Shown here in pieces: positions 7,244 through 13,922 of a stretch of 14,072 nt of DNA. Origin of the DNA: Frankiaceae bacterium. GTDB taxonomy: Bacteria > Actinomycetota > Actinomycetes > Mycobacteriales > SCTD01. Under the pieces are notes generated by a model. The model saw nothing but the letters and a program-made list of their open reading frames with translations. It was not told the DNA's origin and did no database searches. Positions within the stretch are counted from its first letter, which is position 1, and each line of letters starts with the position of its first letter. Made by a program: the position numbers and the translations under genes. The stretch lies in NCBI GenBank assembly GCA_947479995.1, contig CANKBT010000046.1, forward strand, positions 1-14,072. Direction: 5' to 3'.

Positions 7244-9243
7244 TGGACGGGCTGCTGCTGGCGTCCGAGGCCGGCGGGCCGCCGGCGTTCCTCACGCCCG
7301 TCGCCGGGCTGCTCGTCACCGCCGCGGCGATCGGCTACCTGTGCGTGCGCGTGCGGGTCGTGCCGATCGTGGGCTTCCTGCTCGCCGGCGTGCTCGTCGG
7401 CCCCAACGCGCTCGGCCTGCTCGAGGAGCGCGAGGTGCTCGAGGCGGCGGCCGAGGTCGGCGTCATCCTGCTGCTGTTCACCATCGGCATCGAGTTCTCG
7501 CTCGACCGGCTGGGGCGGATCCGCCGGCTCGTGCTGCTCGGCGGGTCGGTGCAGGTGCTCGGCGCCGTCGCCCTCACCACGGGCGTGCTGGTGCTGCTCG
7601 ACGTCGACCTCGGCAGCGCGGTCTTCACCGGCTTCCTCGTCGCCCTGTCGTCGACCGCGCTCGTGCTCAAGCTGCTCGGCGACCGCGGGCAGACCGCGAC
7701 GCCCACCGGCCAGGCCGGCATCGCGCTGCTCGTCTTCCAGGACCTCGCCGTCGTGCTCATGGTGCTGCTGCTGCCCGTGCTCTCGGGCGAGGGCGGCGGC
7801 GCGCCGGAGCTCGGGGTCGCGCTCGGCACGGCGCTGCTCGTCATCGTCGTCACGCTCGTCGCCGCGCGGCGCGTCGTGCCGCCGCTGCTCGAGGCCGTCG
7901 CGCGCGCCTGCTCGCCCGAGGTCTTCCTGCTCACCGTCATCGCGCTGTGCCTCGGCACCGCCTACCTCACCTCGCTCGCCGGGGTGTCGGTGTCGCTCGG
8001 CGCCTTCCTCGCCGGCCTGGTCGTGTCGGAGTCGCGGCACAGCGCGCACGCGCTCGGCGAGATCCTGCCGCTGCAGATCCTGTTCTCCGCCGTGTTCTTC
8101 CTGTCGGTCGGCACGCTGCTCGACGTCGGGTTCCTCGTCGAGGAGCCGCTGCTCGTGCTCGCCGCCGTCGGCCTGGTGCTCGGCGTCAAGGTGCTCACCA
8201 CGCTGGTCGCTACCCGCGCCGTCGGCCTGCCGCTCGCGACCGGCGCCTCGCTGACGCTGCTGCTCGCGCAGGTCGGCGAGTTCGCCTTCGTGCTCGAGAC
8301 CGCCGGCCGCGACGAGGGGCTGTCGCCCGCCGGCCTCGGCGACGACGGCTCGCAGGCCTTCATCGCCGCCACCGTCCTGCTGCTGGTGGCCACGCCGGGG
8401 CTCGCCGCCCTCGGCCGCACGCTCGCCGGCCGGGTCGATCGCAGCCGGCTGTCGCGGGCGGCCCGCGTGCAGGACGCCCCGCCCCCGCCCGCCGACGGGC
8501 ACGTGCTCATCTCCGGCTGGGGCAGCACCGCCCGGCACCTCGCCGCCGAGCTGCAGGCCGCCGGCGTGCCGGTCGTCGTCACGACGCTCAACCCCGACGG
8601 CGCCAACGAGGCGGAGGCCGCCGGGCACGCCGTCGTGCGCGGCGACTCGACCCGCCGGCACGTGCTCGACGAGGCCGGGCTCACCCGCGCCCGCATGGTC
8701 GTCATCGGCGACGACACCCCGGAGACCGCGGCGCAGATCGCCGGCGTCGTCGCGACCGCCGTGCCCGGCACCCCGATCATCGCGCGGGCCGACGACGACG
8801 ACGCCGTGGAGGAGCTCGCGGCGGCGGGCGTCGACCGCGTCGTGCTCGGCGACCGCGCGACCCACCGCTCGGTCGCGCAGGCGGTGCGCGCCGCTCTCGG
8901 CAAGCCGCCGCTGGCGAGCCCGCCGCCCGGGCTGACCGTCGTCGACACCACGGCCGTCGTCGACTGGCGGCCCGACGCCGCCACCGCCTGCGCCCACAGC
9001 GACGAGGCGCACCCCGTGGTGCCCCGCACGGCCGGCTGCGCCGTGTGCCTCAAGCACGGCGACACCTGGGTGCACCTGCGGCTGTGCGTCACCTGCGGCC
9101 ACGTCGGCTGCTGCGACTCCTCGCCCGGCCGGCACGCCGCCGCGCACGCCGCCGCCGAGGGCCACGACCTCATCACCTCCGCCGAGCCCGGCGAGGACTG
9201 GGGCTGGTGCTACGTCGACGAGCGCGAGCTCGCCCGCGGCTAG
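7243..9243 (+). CDS. CPA2 cation:proton antiporter (KefB-like) with RCK domain and C-terminal UBP zinc finger
   Basis: This 666-residue fusion has three parts. Residues about 15-395 are a Na+/H+-exchanger (CPA2) membrane domain with some 12 helices, including GFLLAGVLVGP (44-54), LLLFTIGIEFSLDRL (76-90) and LVALSSTALVLKLL followed by LLVFQDLAVVLM, as in KefB/KefC. Residues about 419-555 are a TrkA-N/RCK regulatory domain. Its nucleotide loop is GWGSTA, with Ala in place of the last Gly of GxGxxG. Residues about 581-660 are a UBP-type zinc finger: CAH (583-585), CAVC (599-602), CVTCGHVGCCDSS (615-627), His631, His635, His641, then EPGEDWGWCYVD. The UBP fold binds C-terminal Gly-Gly tails of ubiquitin in eukaryotes; its bacterial ligand is unknown. 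The predicted job is K+ or Na+ efflux/exchange gated by nucleotide and the zinc finger. GTG 7243 shares a base with the kinase's TAG stop, with AGAGG eight bases upstream. Confidence 0.9.
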   Translation: MDGLLLASEAGGPPAFLTPVAGLLVTAAAIGYLCVRVRVVPIVGFLLAGVLVGPNALGLLEEREVLEAAAEVGVILLLFTIGIEFSLDRLGRIRRLVLLGGSVQVLGAVALTTGVLVLLDVDLGSAVFTGFLVALSSTALVLKLLGDRGQTATPTGQAGIALLVFQDLAVVLMVLLLPVLSGEGGGAPELGVALGTALLVIVVTLVAARRVVPPLLEAVARACSPEVFLLTVIALCLGTAYLTSLAGVSVSLGAFLAGLVVSESRHSAHALGEILPLQILFSAVFFLSVGTLLDVGFLVEEPLLVLAAVGLVLGVKVLTTLVATRAVGLPLATGASLTLLLAQVGEFAFVLETAGRDEGLSPAGLGDDGSQAFIAATVLLLVATPGLAALGRTLAGRVDRSRLSRAARVQDAPPPPADGHVLISGWGSTARHLAAELQAAGVPVVVTTLNPDGANEAEAAGHAVVRGDSTRRHVLDEAGLTRARMVVIGDDTPETAAQIAGVVATAVPGTPIIARADDDDAVEELAAAGVDRVVLGDRATHRSVAQAVRAALGKPPLASPPPGLTVVDTTAVVDWRPDAATACAHSDEAHPVVPRTAGCAVCLKHGDTWVHLRLCVTCGHVGCCDSSPGRHAAAHAAAEGHDLITSAEPGEDWGWCYVDERELARG

Positions 9244-9270
9244 CGCGCTGGGCCGTCATGACCGCGGGGG

Positions 9271-9720
9271 TCAGCCGGCGCGGAGCTGCTCCAGGTGGCC
9301 CGGCCAGCTCGACGCGAAGCCGGGGTGCAGCAGGCGGCCGCTCACGGCCTCGACCGGCACCCACTCCAGCGCGAGGCTCTCGCCGTCGAGGGGCTGCACG
9401 TCGAGCGGGCGGTCGGCGGTGGCGACGACGGTCGTGTAGGCCCAGCCGCCGTGGTCGTCGACGACCCGGTCGAGCACGCGCACGTCGCCGGCGCGCAGGC
9501 CCGCCTCCTCGCCGGCCTCGCGCAGGGCCGCCTGGTCGGCGGTCTCCGCGCGCGCCCGCGCCCCGCCGGGGATGCCCCACGTGTCGCCGTGGTGGCTCCA
9601 GGGCGCGCGGTGCTGCAGCAGCACGCGGCCGTCGGCGACGAGCAGCAGCCCGGCCGCGCCGTACACGCCCCAGTGCCGGTGGCCGCGCGCGCAGCGCGTC
9701 CACCCGTCGCCGTCAGCCAC
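9271..9720 (-). CDS. Nudix hydrolase
   Basis: This 149-residue cytoplasmic protein has a complete Nudix box: Gly53-x5-Glu59-x7-Arg67-Glu-Ala-Gly-Glu-Glu-Ala-Gly-Leu75, preceded by DTWGIPGG. The family cleaves nucleoside diphosphates linked to another group, using divalent metal held by the box glutamates. The N-terminal segment RCARGHRHWG is common in actinobacterial members of unknown substrate; dNTP or damaged-nucleotide clean-up is possible but cannot be assigned. It starts with GTG at 9720, overlapping the end of the upstream oxygenase by 8 bases. The nearest purine-rich site (GGGGGAG) is rather far upstream, so coupling is likely. It converges on the antiporter gene, leaving only 27 bases between stops and no obvious terminator. 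Confidence 0.88.
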   Translation of the reverse strand: MADGDGWTRCARGHRHWGVYGAAGLLLVADGRVLLQHRAPWSHHGDTWGIPGGARARAETADQAALREAGEEAGLRAGDVRVLDRVVDDHGGWAYTTVVATADRPLDVQPLDGESLALEWVPVEAVSGRLLHPGFASSWPGHLEQLRAG

Positions 9721-10630
9721 CGGCGCGGGGCCGCTCCCCCGCCGCCTCCGGCCGGGGCAGCAGGGCGGCCGGCAGCGGTGCGCCGGACGGGCCGAGCCGC
9801 TCGACCGGCGTCGCCGGGTCGGTGCGCACGAAGCCGGTCTCGGTGGCGGGCACGCCCGCGCGGCGGTCCGGCAGGTGCCGCACGACGCGCGCGCGGGCGC
9901 GCAGCGCGGCCTCGGCGGCGCGGACGACGGGGCGCGGCGCGGGGTCCCAGCCGAAGGCGCGCAGCAGCGGCTCGTCGCACAGGGCGTGCACGGCGGTGCG
10001 GGTGACGCGCGCCGGCACCGGCGCGAACCAGCGCACGAACAGCTCGCGGGTCGCGGTGCCGACCGCCTCGGTGCCGCGGGTGCGCCCGAAGTGCTCCTCC
10101 TCGTACGCCGCCGAGAACGCGAGCGTCTCGGCGAAGGTCGGCGGCAGGCCGCGGATGCCCATGCGCCGGCCGAGCTCGGCGTAGTAGGTCTGCGTGATGA
10201 CCTGCTCGTGCGCGCTCATCGGCCGCCAGCCGAAGCGCTCGATCCACCGCGCCGGGACGGCGACGAAGGTCGACAGCACGTAGGCGTAGTCCTCGTCGGC
10301 GATGTCGAAGCGGGCGTGGATGCGGTTGATGCGGCGGATCGCCGCGCGGCCCTGCGGGCTCTCGAAGCCGTGCTCGGCGGGCGCCGACAGCAGCAGCACC
10401 GTGTCGTCGTAGCGCTTCTGGGTGCGCTGCTCGAACTCCTGCGTGGCGTGCAGCAGGTCGCCGACCGACGGCACGGCGTACGTGCGCAGCAGGGCGAGCT
10501 CGAGCGCCCGCGCGGTGTCCCACGGGAAGGCCCACGCGGCGTGCAGCCGGTAGCCCTCCTCGTAGTCGCGCTCGGGGTCGAGCGCCTGGATCCGCTCGAG
10601 GACCGAGCCGCCCCGGGTGTCAGCCGCCAT
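9713..10630 (-). CDS. MpaB-family oxygenase (DUF2236, rubber-oxygenase-like)
   Basis: This 305-residue protein matches the ER-bound oxygenase MpaB / rubber oxygenase catalytic domain family (formerly DUF2236). Family hallmarks include RRINRIHARFDIADEDYAYVLSTFV (split here as 99-111 and 112-123), followed by ARWIERFGWRPMSAHEQ (127-143) and YYAELGRRMGIRGLPPTFAE (149-168). The characterised relative Lcp is a b-type heme dioxygenase cleaving polyisoprene, and MpaB cleaves an isoprenoid chain in mycophenolic acid synthesis. Most bacterial members have no known substrate. His105 in NRIHARF and His141 are visible candidate functional residues. No signal peptide or membrane segment is seen. The Pro/Ala/Arg-rich tail after about 270 looks disordered. 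ATG 10630 has GGGAGGG upstream, and its first 11 bases overlap the MerR gene, a pairing that suggests the MerR protein regulates it. Confidence 0.85.
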   Translation of the reverse strand: MAADTRGGSVLERIQALDPERDYEEGYRLHAAWAFPWDTARALELALLRTYAVPSVGDLLHATQEFEQRTQKRYDDTVLLLSAPAEHGFESPQGRAAIRRINRIHARFDIADEDYAYVLSTFVAVPARWIERFGWRPMSAHEQVITQTYYAELGRRMGIRGLPPTFAETLAFSAAYEEEHFGRTRGTEAVGTATRELFVRWFAPVPARVTRTAVHALCDEPLLRAFGWDPAPRPVVRAAEAALRARARVVRHLPDRRAGVPATETGFVRTDPATPVERLGPSGAPLPAALLPRPEAAGERPRAGG

Positions 10631-11384
10631 GCGGCTGACCCTCCCCGAGGGGCGGCGCGGTGTCCACCTGCCCGAGCTCGGCCGAGACGGCGGCGGCCAT
10701 CGCGGTGCGGAAGCTGGCGAGCAGCGCCTGGGCGGCGACCGGCTGCAGCCGCTCGACGGTCTCCTGGATGGCGGGCCACTCGGCGTCCGGCGCCCCGCGC
10801 GCGACGAAGCCGGCCCAGACGGTGTCGTGGAACATCTGCACGTACGTCTCGGCGGCCCGCATGACCAGGTCGGCGACCTGGATCTGCGCCTCGACCAGGG
10901 TGCCCGGGTCGACGCCCAGCCGCACGACCTGCATGCCCGCGGCGAGCAGGGGCGGGTCGAGCACCCGCACGCGGCCGCCCTCGAGCAGCTCGACGAGCCC
11001 GAGCGCCTCGAGCCGCTGCAGCAGCTCCGGGTCCTGGGGCTGCCCGGCCTGCGCCGCGAGCGCCCGGCCGTCGGTCTCGTACGGCTCCTCGGGGAGCCAC
11101 GGCGCGAGCAGCGCGCGGTGCAGGGCGAGCGACGCGGGGCCGGCCGTCTGCGGCCCGTCGGCGAGCGTCTTCTCGATGGCGGCGAGGGTGTGGCCCTGCC
11201 CGAGCATCTCGCGCACGAGCAGCAGCCGGTCGACGTGCTGCGGGCCGTAGTAGCCGGTGCGGCCGACCAGGCGCGGCGGCGGGAGCAGTCCGCGGGCGGC
11301 GTAGGCGCGCAGGTTGCGGACCGTCATCCCGACGCGCGCGGCGAGCTCGTCGACCGTGAGCTCGTCAGCCTCCTGCGCGGTCAT
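10620..11384 (-). CDS. MerR-family transcriptional regulator
   Basis: This 254-residue protein begins with a MerR winged helix-turn-helix: TVDELAARVGMTVRNLRAY (10-28), then ARGLLPPPRLVGRTGYYGPQHVDRL (29-53), and ends the DNA-binding part with LLVREMLGQGHTLAAIEKTL. The C-terminal part (about 90-254) is unusually long for MerR and mostly helical. It contains no cysteine anywhere, so thiol-based metal or redox sensing of the MerR/SoxR type is ruled out. An organic ligand is more plausible, but the effector is not recognisable. ATG 11384 has AGGATCAGGG upstream. The gene overlaps the preceding small membrane protein gene by 20 bases and the following oxygenase gene by 11, so it is embedded in the operon and probably acts on the operon promoter or on the adjacent oxygenase. 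Confidence 0.88.
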   Translation of the reverse strand: MTAQEADELTVDELAARVGMTVRNLRAYAARGLLPPPRLVGRTGYYGPQHVDRLLLVREMLGQGHTLAAIEKTLADGPQTAGPASLALHRALLAPWLPEEPYETDGRALAAQAGQPQDPELLQRLEALGLVELLEGGRVRVLDPPLLAAGMQVVRLGVDPGTLVEAQIQVADLVMRAAETYVQMFHDTVWAGFVARGAPDAEWPAIQETVERLQPVAAQALLASFRTAMAAAVSAELGQVDTAPPLGEGQPHGG

Positions 11385-11550
11385 CCCCTGATCCTGCCGG
11401 ATCGTCGGCCAGCGGGTCGGGCGGAGCGTGCCGGTCGCGCCACACGACGCCCCCGACGACGGCCGACACGAGCACCGCCGGCACGACGAACGGCGCCGCG
11501 ACGACGAACGGGTGGTGGGCGAGCAGCAGCTCGGCCGCGAGCGGCCCCAT
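11365..11550 (-). CDS. Small single-span membrane protein (61 aa), translationally coupled
   Basis: A short reading frame starts at ATG 11550, sharing its A with the TGA stop of the large membrane protein gene (TGATG), and stops at 11365. The product begins MGPLAAELLLAHHPFVV and has one strongly hydrophobic segment (about 15-38). A basic WRDRH follows, then an acidic, Pro/Asp/Gly-rich tail with no further hydrophobic segment. Basic residues right after the helix suggest the tail is cytoplasmic. The stop-start overlap, same-strand codon bias and the 165-base space it fills between two genes argue that it is real. It is probably an accessory subunit of the large membrane protein. The family is not recognised. 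Confidence 0.65.
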   Translation of the reverse strand: MGPLAAELLLAHHPFVVAAPFVVPAVLVSAVVGGVVWRDRHAPPDPLADDPAGSGDDRAGG

Positions 11551-13379
11551 CAGACCGGCTGGGGCGTGCGGGGCCGGGGCGCGGGCTCGGTGCTCTGCGC
11601 GACGGGCGGCGCGCCGGAGGCGGCGCTGAGCCGGCCGACGCCCCACGACAGGGCGCTCACCAGGGCGATCGAGCAGGCGAGGACGACGAGCGACGCGACG
11701 CCCCACAGCCAGGCGGGCGCACCGAGGTCGCGCTCGCGCTGCAGCAGCTCGATCTCGGGCACGAGCGGGCGGGTCGAGGTGGCCTCGGCCGGCACCTCCT
11801 CGGCGTCGATCGCGGCGTCGGCCGGCAGCCAGACCGGGCTGGCGTAGAGCGCGCGGCCGTCGTGCAGGCGCACGAGCGTCTTCCAGTCGCCGGTGATCGG
11901 CACGGGCGAGGTGGTGCGGTAGCTGCCGTCGTCCTGGCGCTCGAGCTCCTCGACGACCAGGCCGCCGCCCTGCCAGGCGGTGATCTGCAGCCACGAGGGG
12001 TCGTCGACCGCGGAGGCCGGCTCGAGGGTGACGGTGGCCTGCGACTCCGCAGCGCCCGGGTCGTCGAGCGCGACGGTGGCGGTCACGCCCGAGGGCACGG
12101 TGGCCAGCAGGCCGTTGGCCGCGACGGCGGCCAGGGCGAGCACGGAGGCGACGACGACCGTGCGGCTGACCGCCGGGCGCGGCAGGTCGCCGCGCAGGCC
12201 GAGGGCCAGCAGCGCGCCGCAGGCGCCGGCGCCGACCGCGACGACGGTGGCCATGAGGGTGCCCTCGACGAGCACGTCGGAGCCCCACGGCAGCGGCATC
12301 ATCACCTGCGACCAGGCGCCCTCGACCGCGGTGCCGACGGTGCCGATGAGCACGCCGGCGACGACGCCGAAGGGCAGTGCGCGCTTCACCAGCGGGGTGA
12401 GGCCCAGCAGCTCGACGAGCAGGGCGCTGCCCAGGTAGAGCGGGGCGTACGGGGTCGGCTCGCCGAGCACGGGGCCGACGACGACGCCCATGGCGCCGCG
12501 GACGACGAGGAAGAACACGACGGCGCCGAGCGCCGCGCCGCGGCCGGCCCACAGGCGGGCGGCGACGAGGGCGAGGGCCGCGGCGCCGGCGATCATCATC
12601 GGCTGCAGGGCGAGGCGGAACTGCGGGACGCCGAAGTCGTACTCGGCCTGGAAGACCGACAGGCCGATGATGAGGCCGCCGAACGCGGAGATGTGGCGGA
12701 CCTGGGCGAGGACCTTGCCGACGCCGGGGGCCGGCGCGCGGTGCGAGGCCAGGCGGCCCTCGCGCTCGAGCACGAGGATGCCGACGATCGACAGGCCGGC
12801 GCCGGTGATGAGCATCAGGTGCGTCGGGCCCCACAGCGTGACGTCCTGGCCGAACAGGCGGTGCCAGACGTCGTCGAGCGGGAAGCCGAGCAGCGCGTAG
12901 AAGCCGGCGGAGGCGATGAGCACGCCGCCGACCGGGGCGCGCCAGGTGCGGGTGAGGCGCACGGACGCCGGGCCGGGCTCGGTGTCGAGCGGCAGCAGCA
13001 CGGCGAGCATGCCGGCGGCGAAGACGCCGAACAGGCCGACGAGGATGAAGTAGTGCGCCGGGTTGGCCAGCGGCCCCTCGTCGCGGCCCTGGCCGATGTG
13101 CAGCGAGATGTCCCAGAGCATGCCGAACAGCGCGATGAGCAGCGACGTCGTCGTCATGAGCGTCGGCAGCGCCACCCAGCCCGGCAGGCCGAGGGGGCGG
13201 CCGAGGCGGTCGGCGGCGTCGCCGAGCACCGTGGTGCGGCGCGTGCGGTGGGCCCACCCCAGCGCGAGCAGCGCGGCGGTGACGAGGCCGACGGCGAGGG
13301 TGGCGCCGAAGACCTCGCCCAGGGCGGCGCCGCCGGCCGGCGGCGTGGTCTCGGCAGCCTGCTGCAGCAGAGGTGTCAT
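11550..13379 (-). CDS. Large polytopic membrane protein with duplicated Asp/His motif and extracytoplasmic beta domain
   Basis: This 609-residue protein (from ATG 13379) has about a dozen hydrophobic segments up to residue 430, an exposed domain at about 431-540, a final helix near 556-580 and a Pro-rich tail. Two segments share the pattern D-x3-H-x3-G-x-D-x(5,6)-P-x-H: residues 90-109 (Asp90, His94, Gly98, Asp100, Pro107, His109) and 169-187 (Asp169, His173, Gly177, Asp179, Pro185, His187). Each is followed by a hydrophobic helix, so an ancient internal duplication is likely and the acidic/His residues may bind metal or heme. The exposed domain (DDGSYRTTSPVPITGDWKTL) resembles YtkA/CopC-like beta folds seen in copper-handling proteins; this is inference. 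I do not recognise a named family. GTG 13409 is an alternative start adding ten residues, but it lies inside an inverted repeat, so ATG is preferred. First gene of the five-gene operon. Confidence 0.75.
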   Translation of the reverse strand: MTPLLQQAAETTPPAGGAALGEVFGATLAVGLVTAALLALGWAHRTRRTTVLGDAADRLGRPLGLPGWVALPTLMTTTSLLIALFGMLWDISLHIGQGRDEGPLANPAHYFILVGLFGVFAAGMLAVLLPLDTEPGPASVRLTRTWRAPVGGVLIASAGFYALLGFPLDDVWHRLFGQDVTLWGPTHLMLITGAGLSIVGILVLEREGRLASHRAPAPGVGKVLAQVRHISAFGGLIIGLSVFQAEYDFGVPQFRLALQPMMIAGAAALALVAARLWAGRGAALGAVVFFLVVRGAMGVVVGPVLGEPTPYAPLYLGSALLVELLGLTPLVKRALPFGVVAGVLIGTVGTAVEGAWSQVMMPLPWGSDVLVEGTLMATVVAVGAGACGALLALGLRGDLPRPAVSRTVVVASVLALAAVAANGLLATVPSGVTATVALDDPGAAESQATVTLEPASAVDDPSWLQITAWQGGGLVVEELERQDDGSYRTTSPVPITGDWKTLVRLHDGRALYASPVWLPADAAIDAEEVPAEATSTRPLVPEIELLQRERDLGAPAWLWGVASLVVLACSIALVSALSWGVGRLSAASGAPPVAQSTEPAPRPRTPQPV

Positions 13380-13402
13380 GGGAGAAGGGAACAACGAACG
13401 AT

Positions 13403-13422
13403 GTGACACGTCAAGGTGTCAC
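13403..13422. promoter_or_regulatory. Perfect inverted repeat GTGACAC-N6-GTGTCAC, operator candidate
   Basis: A 7-bp perfect inverted repeat with a 6-base spacer lies 24 bases upstream of the membrane-protein ATG. On the minus strand its spacer and right arm contain TTGACG, a good -35 match, so a bound protein would cover the operon promoter. No strong -10 is visible at the matching distance. Confidence 0.5.
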
Positions 13423-13450
13423 GTCGACCTGGTGCCCGACGTCACCTCCG

Positions 13451-13465
13451 GTCACGGGGCGTGAC
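13451..13465. promoter_or_regulatory. Perfect inverted repeat GTCACG-GGG-CGTGAC, second operator candidate
   Basis: A 6-bp perfect inverted repeat with a 3-base centre reuses the GTCAC/GTGAC core of the repeat at 13403-13422. It lies in the same divergent intergenic region. A further 15-base quasi-palindrome (GACGGCC-C-GGCCGTC) abuts it at 13463-13477. Confidence 0.4.
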
Positions 13466-13552
13466 GGCCCGGCCGTCCGGTCGCCGACCCCGTCCCGTCA
13501 CCTGCGTGCGGCACACTTCCGGGTCGGACACGAGAGCACGAGGGGGGCGCCA

Positions 13553-13909
13553 GTGAGCACGTGGGAGTCGACCGCCCTGCCGGACCGGGGCACCGCCCAC
13601 GTCCACCGGCTCGAGGGCGAGCTGGACGCCACCGCGCTGTCGCGGCTGCGCGAGCTGCTGGAGGGCCCGCGCGACGAGGTGCTCGTGCTCGACCTGTCGC
13701 AGGTCGGCCACGTCGGCGCCGCCGCGCTGCGCCTGCTGGCCGTCGACGCCGAGTTGCGCCGCCGCGTGGGCGGGGCGCTGCGCCTCGTCGGCGTGCGGTA
13801 CGGCCTGCTCCGGGTGCTCGCCGGCGCCGGGCTGCTGGCCCTCGCGGGCGCGCTGCCCGCGTCCGCGGTGGACGCCCCCGGCCCGGAGGCGCTTCCCCTG
13901 CCCGCCTGA
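13553..13909 (+). CDS. STAS-domain protein (anti-sigma factor antagonist-like) without the phosphorylatable serine
   Basis: This 118-residue protein has the STAS fold layout: VHRLEGELDATALSRLRELL (18-37, first strands and helix), LVLDLSQVGHVGAAALRLL (44-62) and a final strand plus helix to about 100. Family members of the SpoIIAA/RsbV type bind anti-sigma kinases and are switched by phosphorylation of a Ser in a DSSG-like loop. Here that loop reads GAAA (55-58), so the usual Ser/Thr and Asp are absent. The protein may be a constitutively active antagonist or a STAS module with another partner. The start is GTG 13553 with GAGGGGGG about six bases upstream, a strong ribosome binding site. It is divergent from the membrane-protein operon across the GTCAC-rich region. 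No anti-sigma or sigma gene is present in the window. Confidence 0.8.
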   Translation: MSTWESTALPDRGTAHVHRLEGELDATALSRLRELLEGPRDEVLVLDLSQVGHVGAAALRLLAVDAELRRRVGGALRLVGVRYGLLRVLAGAGLLALAGALPASAVDAPGPEALPLPA

Positions 13910-13915
13910 GCGGCG

Positions 13916-13921
13916 TACAGT
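13916..13921 (+). promoter_or_regulatory. -10 box (TACAGT) for the VOC-family gene
   Basis: TACAGT fits TANNNT and stands out in GC-rich DNA. It lies 37 bases before the ATG at 13953 and just after the STAS stop codon, so the VOC gene has its own promoter. The start site would fall inside the palindrome at 13923-13936. Confidence 0.6.
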
Positions 13922-13922
13922 G

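Noticed and set aside
11390..11403. Small inverted repeat GATCC-TGCC-GGATC just upstream of the MerR start
   Set aside because: Only 5-bp arms and inside the small membrane protein gene. Could be an autoregulatory site, but too weak to call.
10617..13406. 929-residue plus-strand frame opposite the MerR and membrane-protein genes
   Set aside because: Low-complexity Arg/Gly/Glu/Ala/Gln antisense frame with no domain. The minus-strand genes show HTH and membrane patterns.
13402..13423. CRP/GlxR-type site (TGTGA...TCAC)
   Set aside because: The half-sites are separated by 12 bases rather than the 6 required for the CRP family, so a CRP call is not supported.
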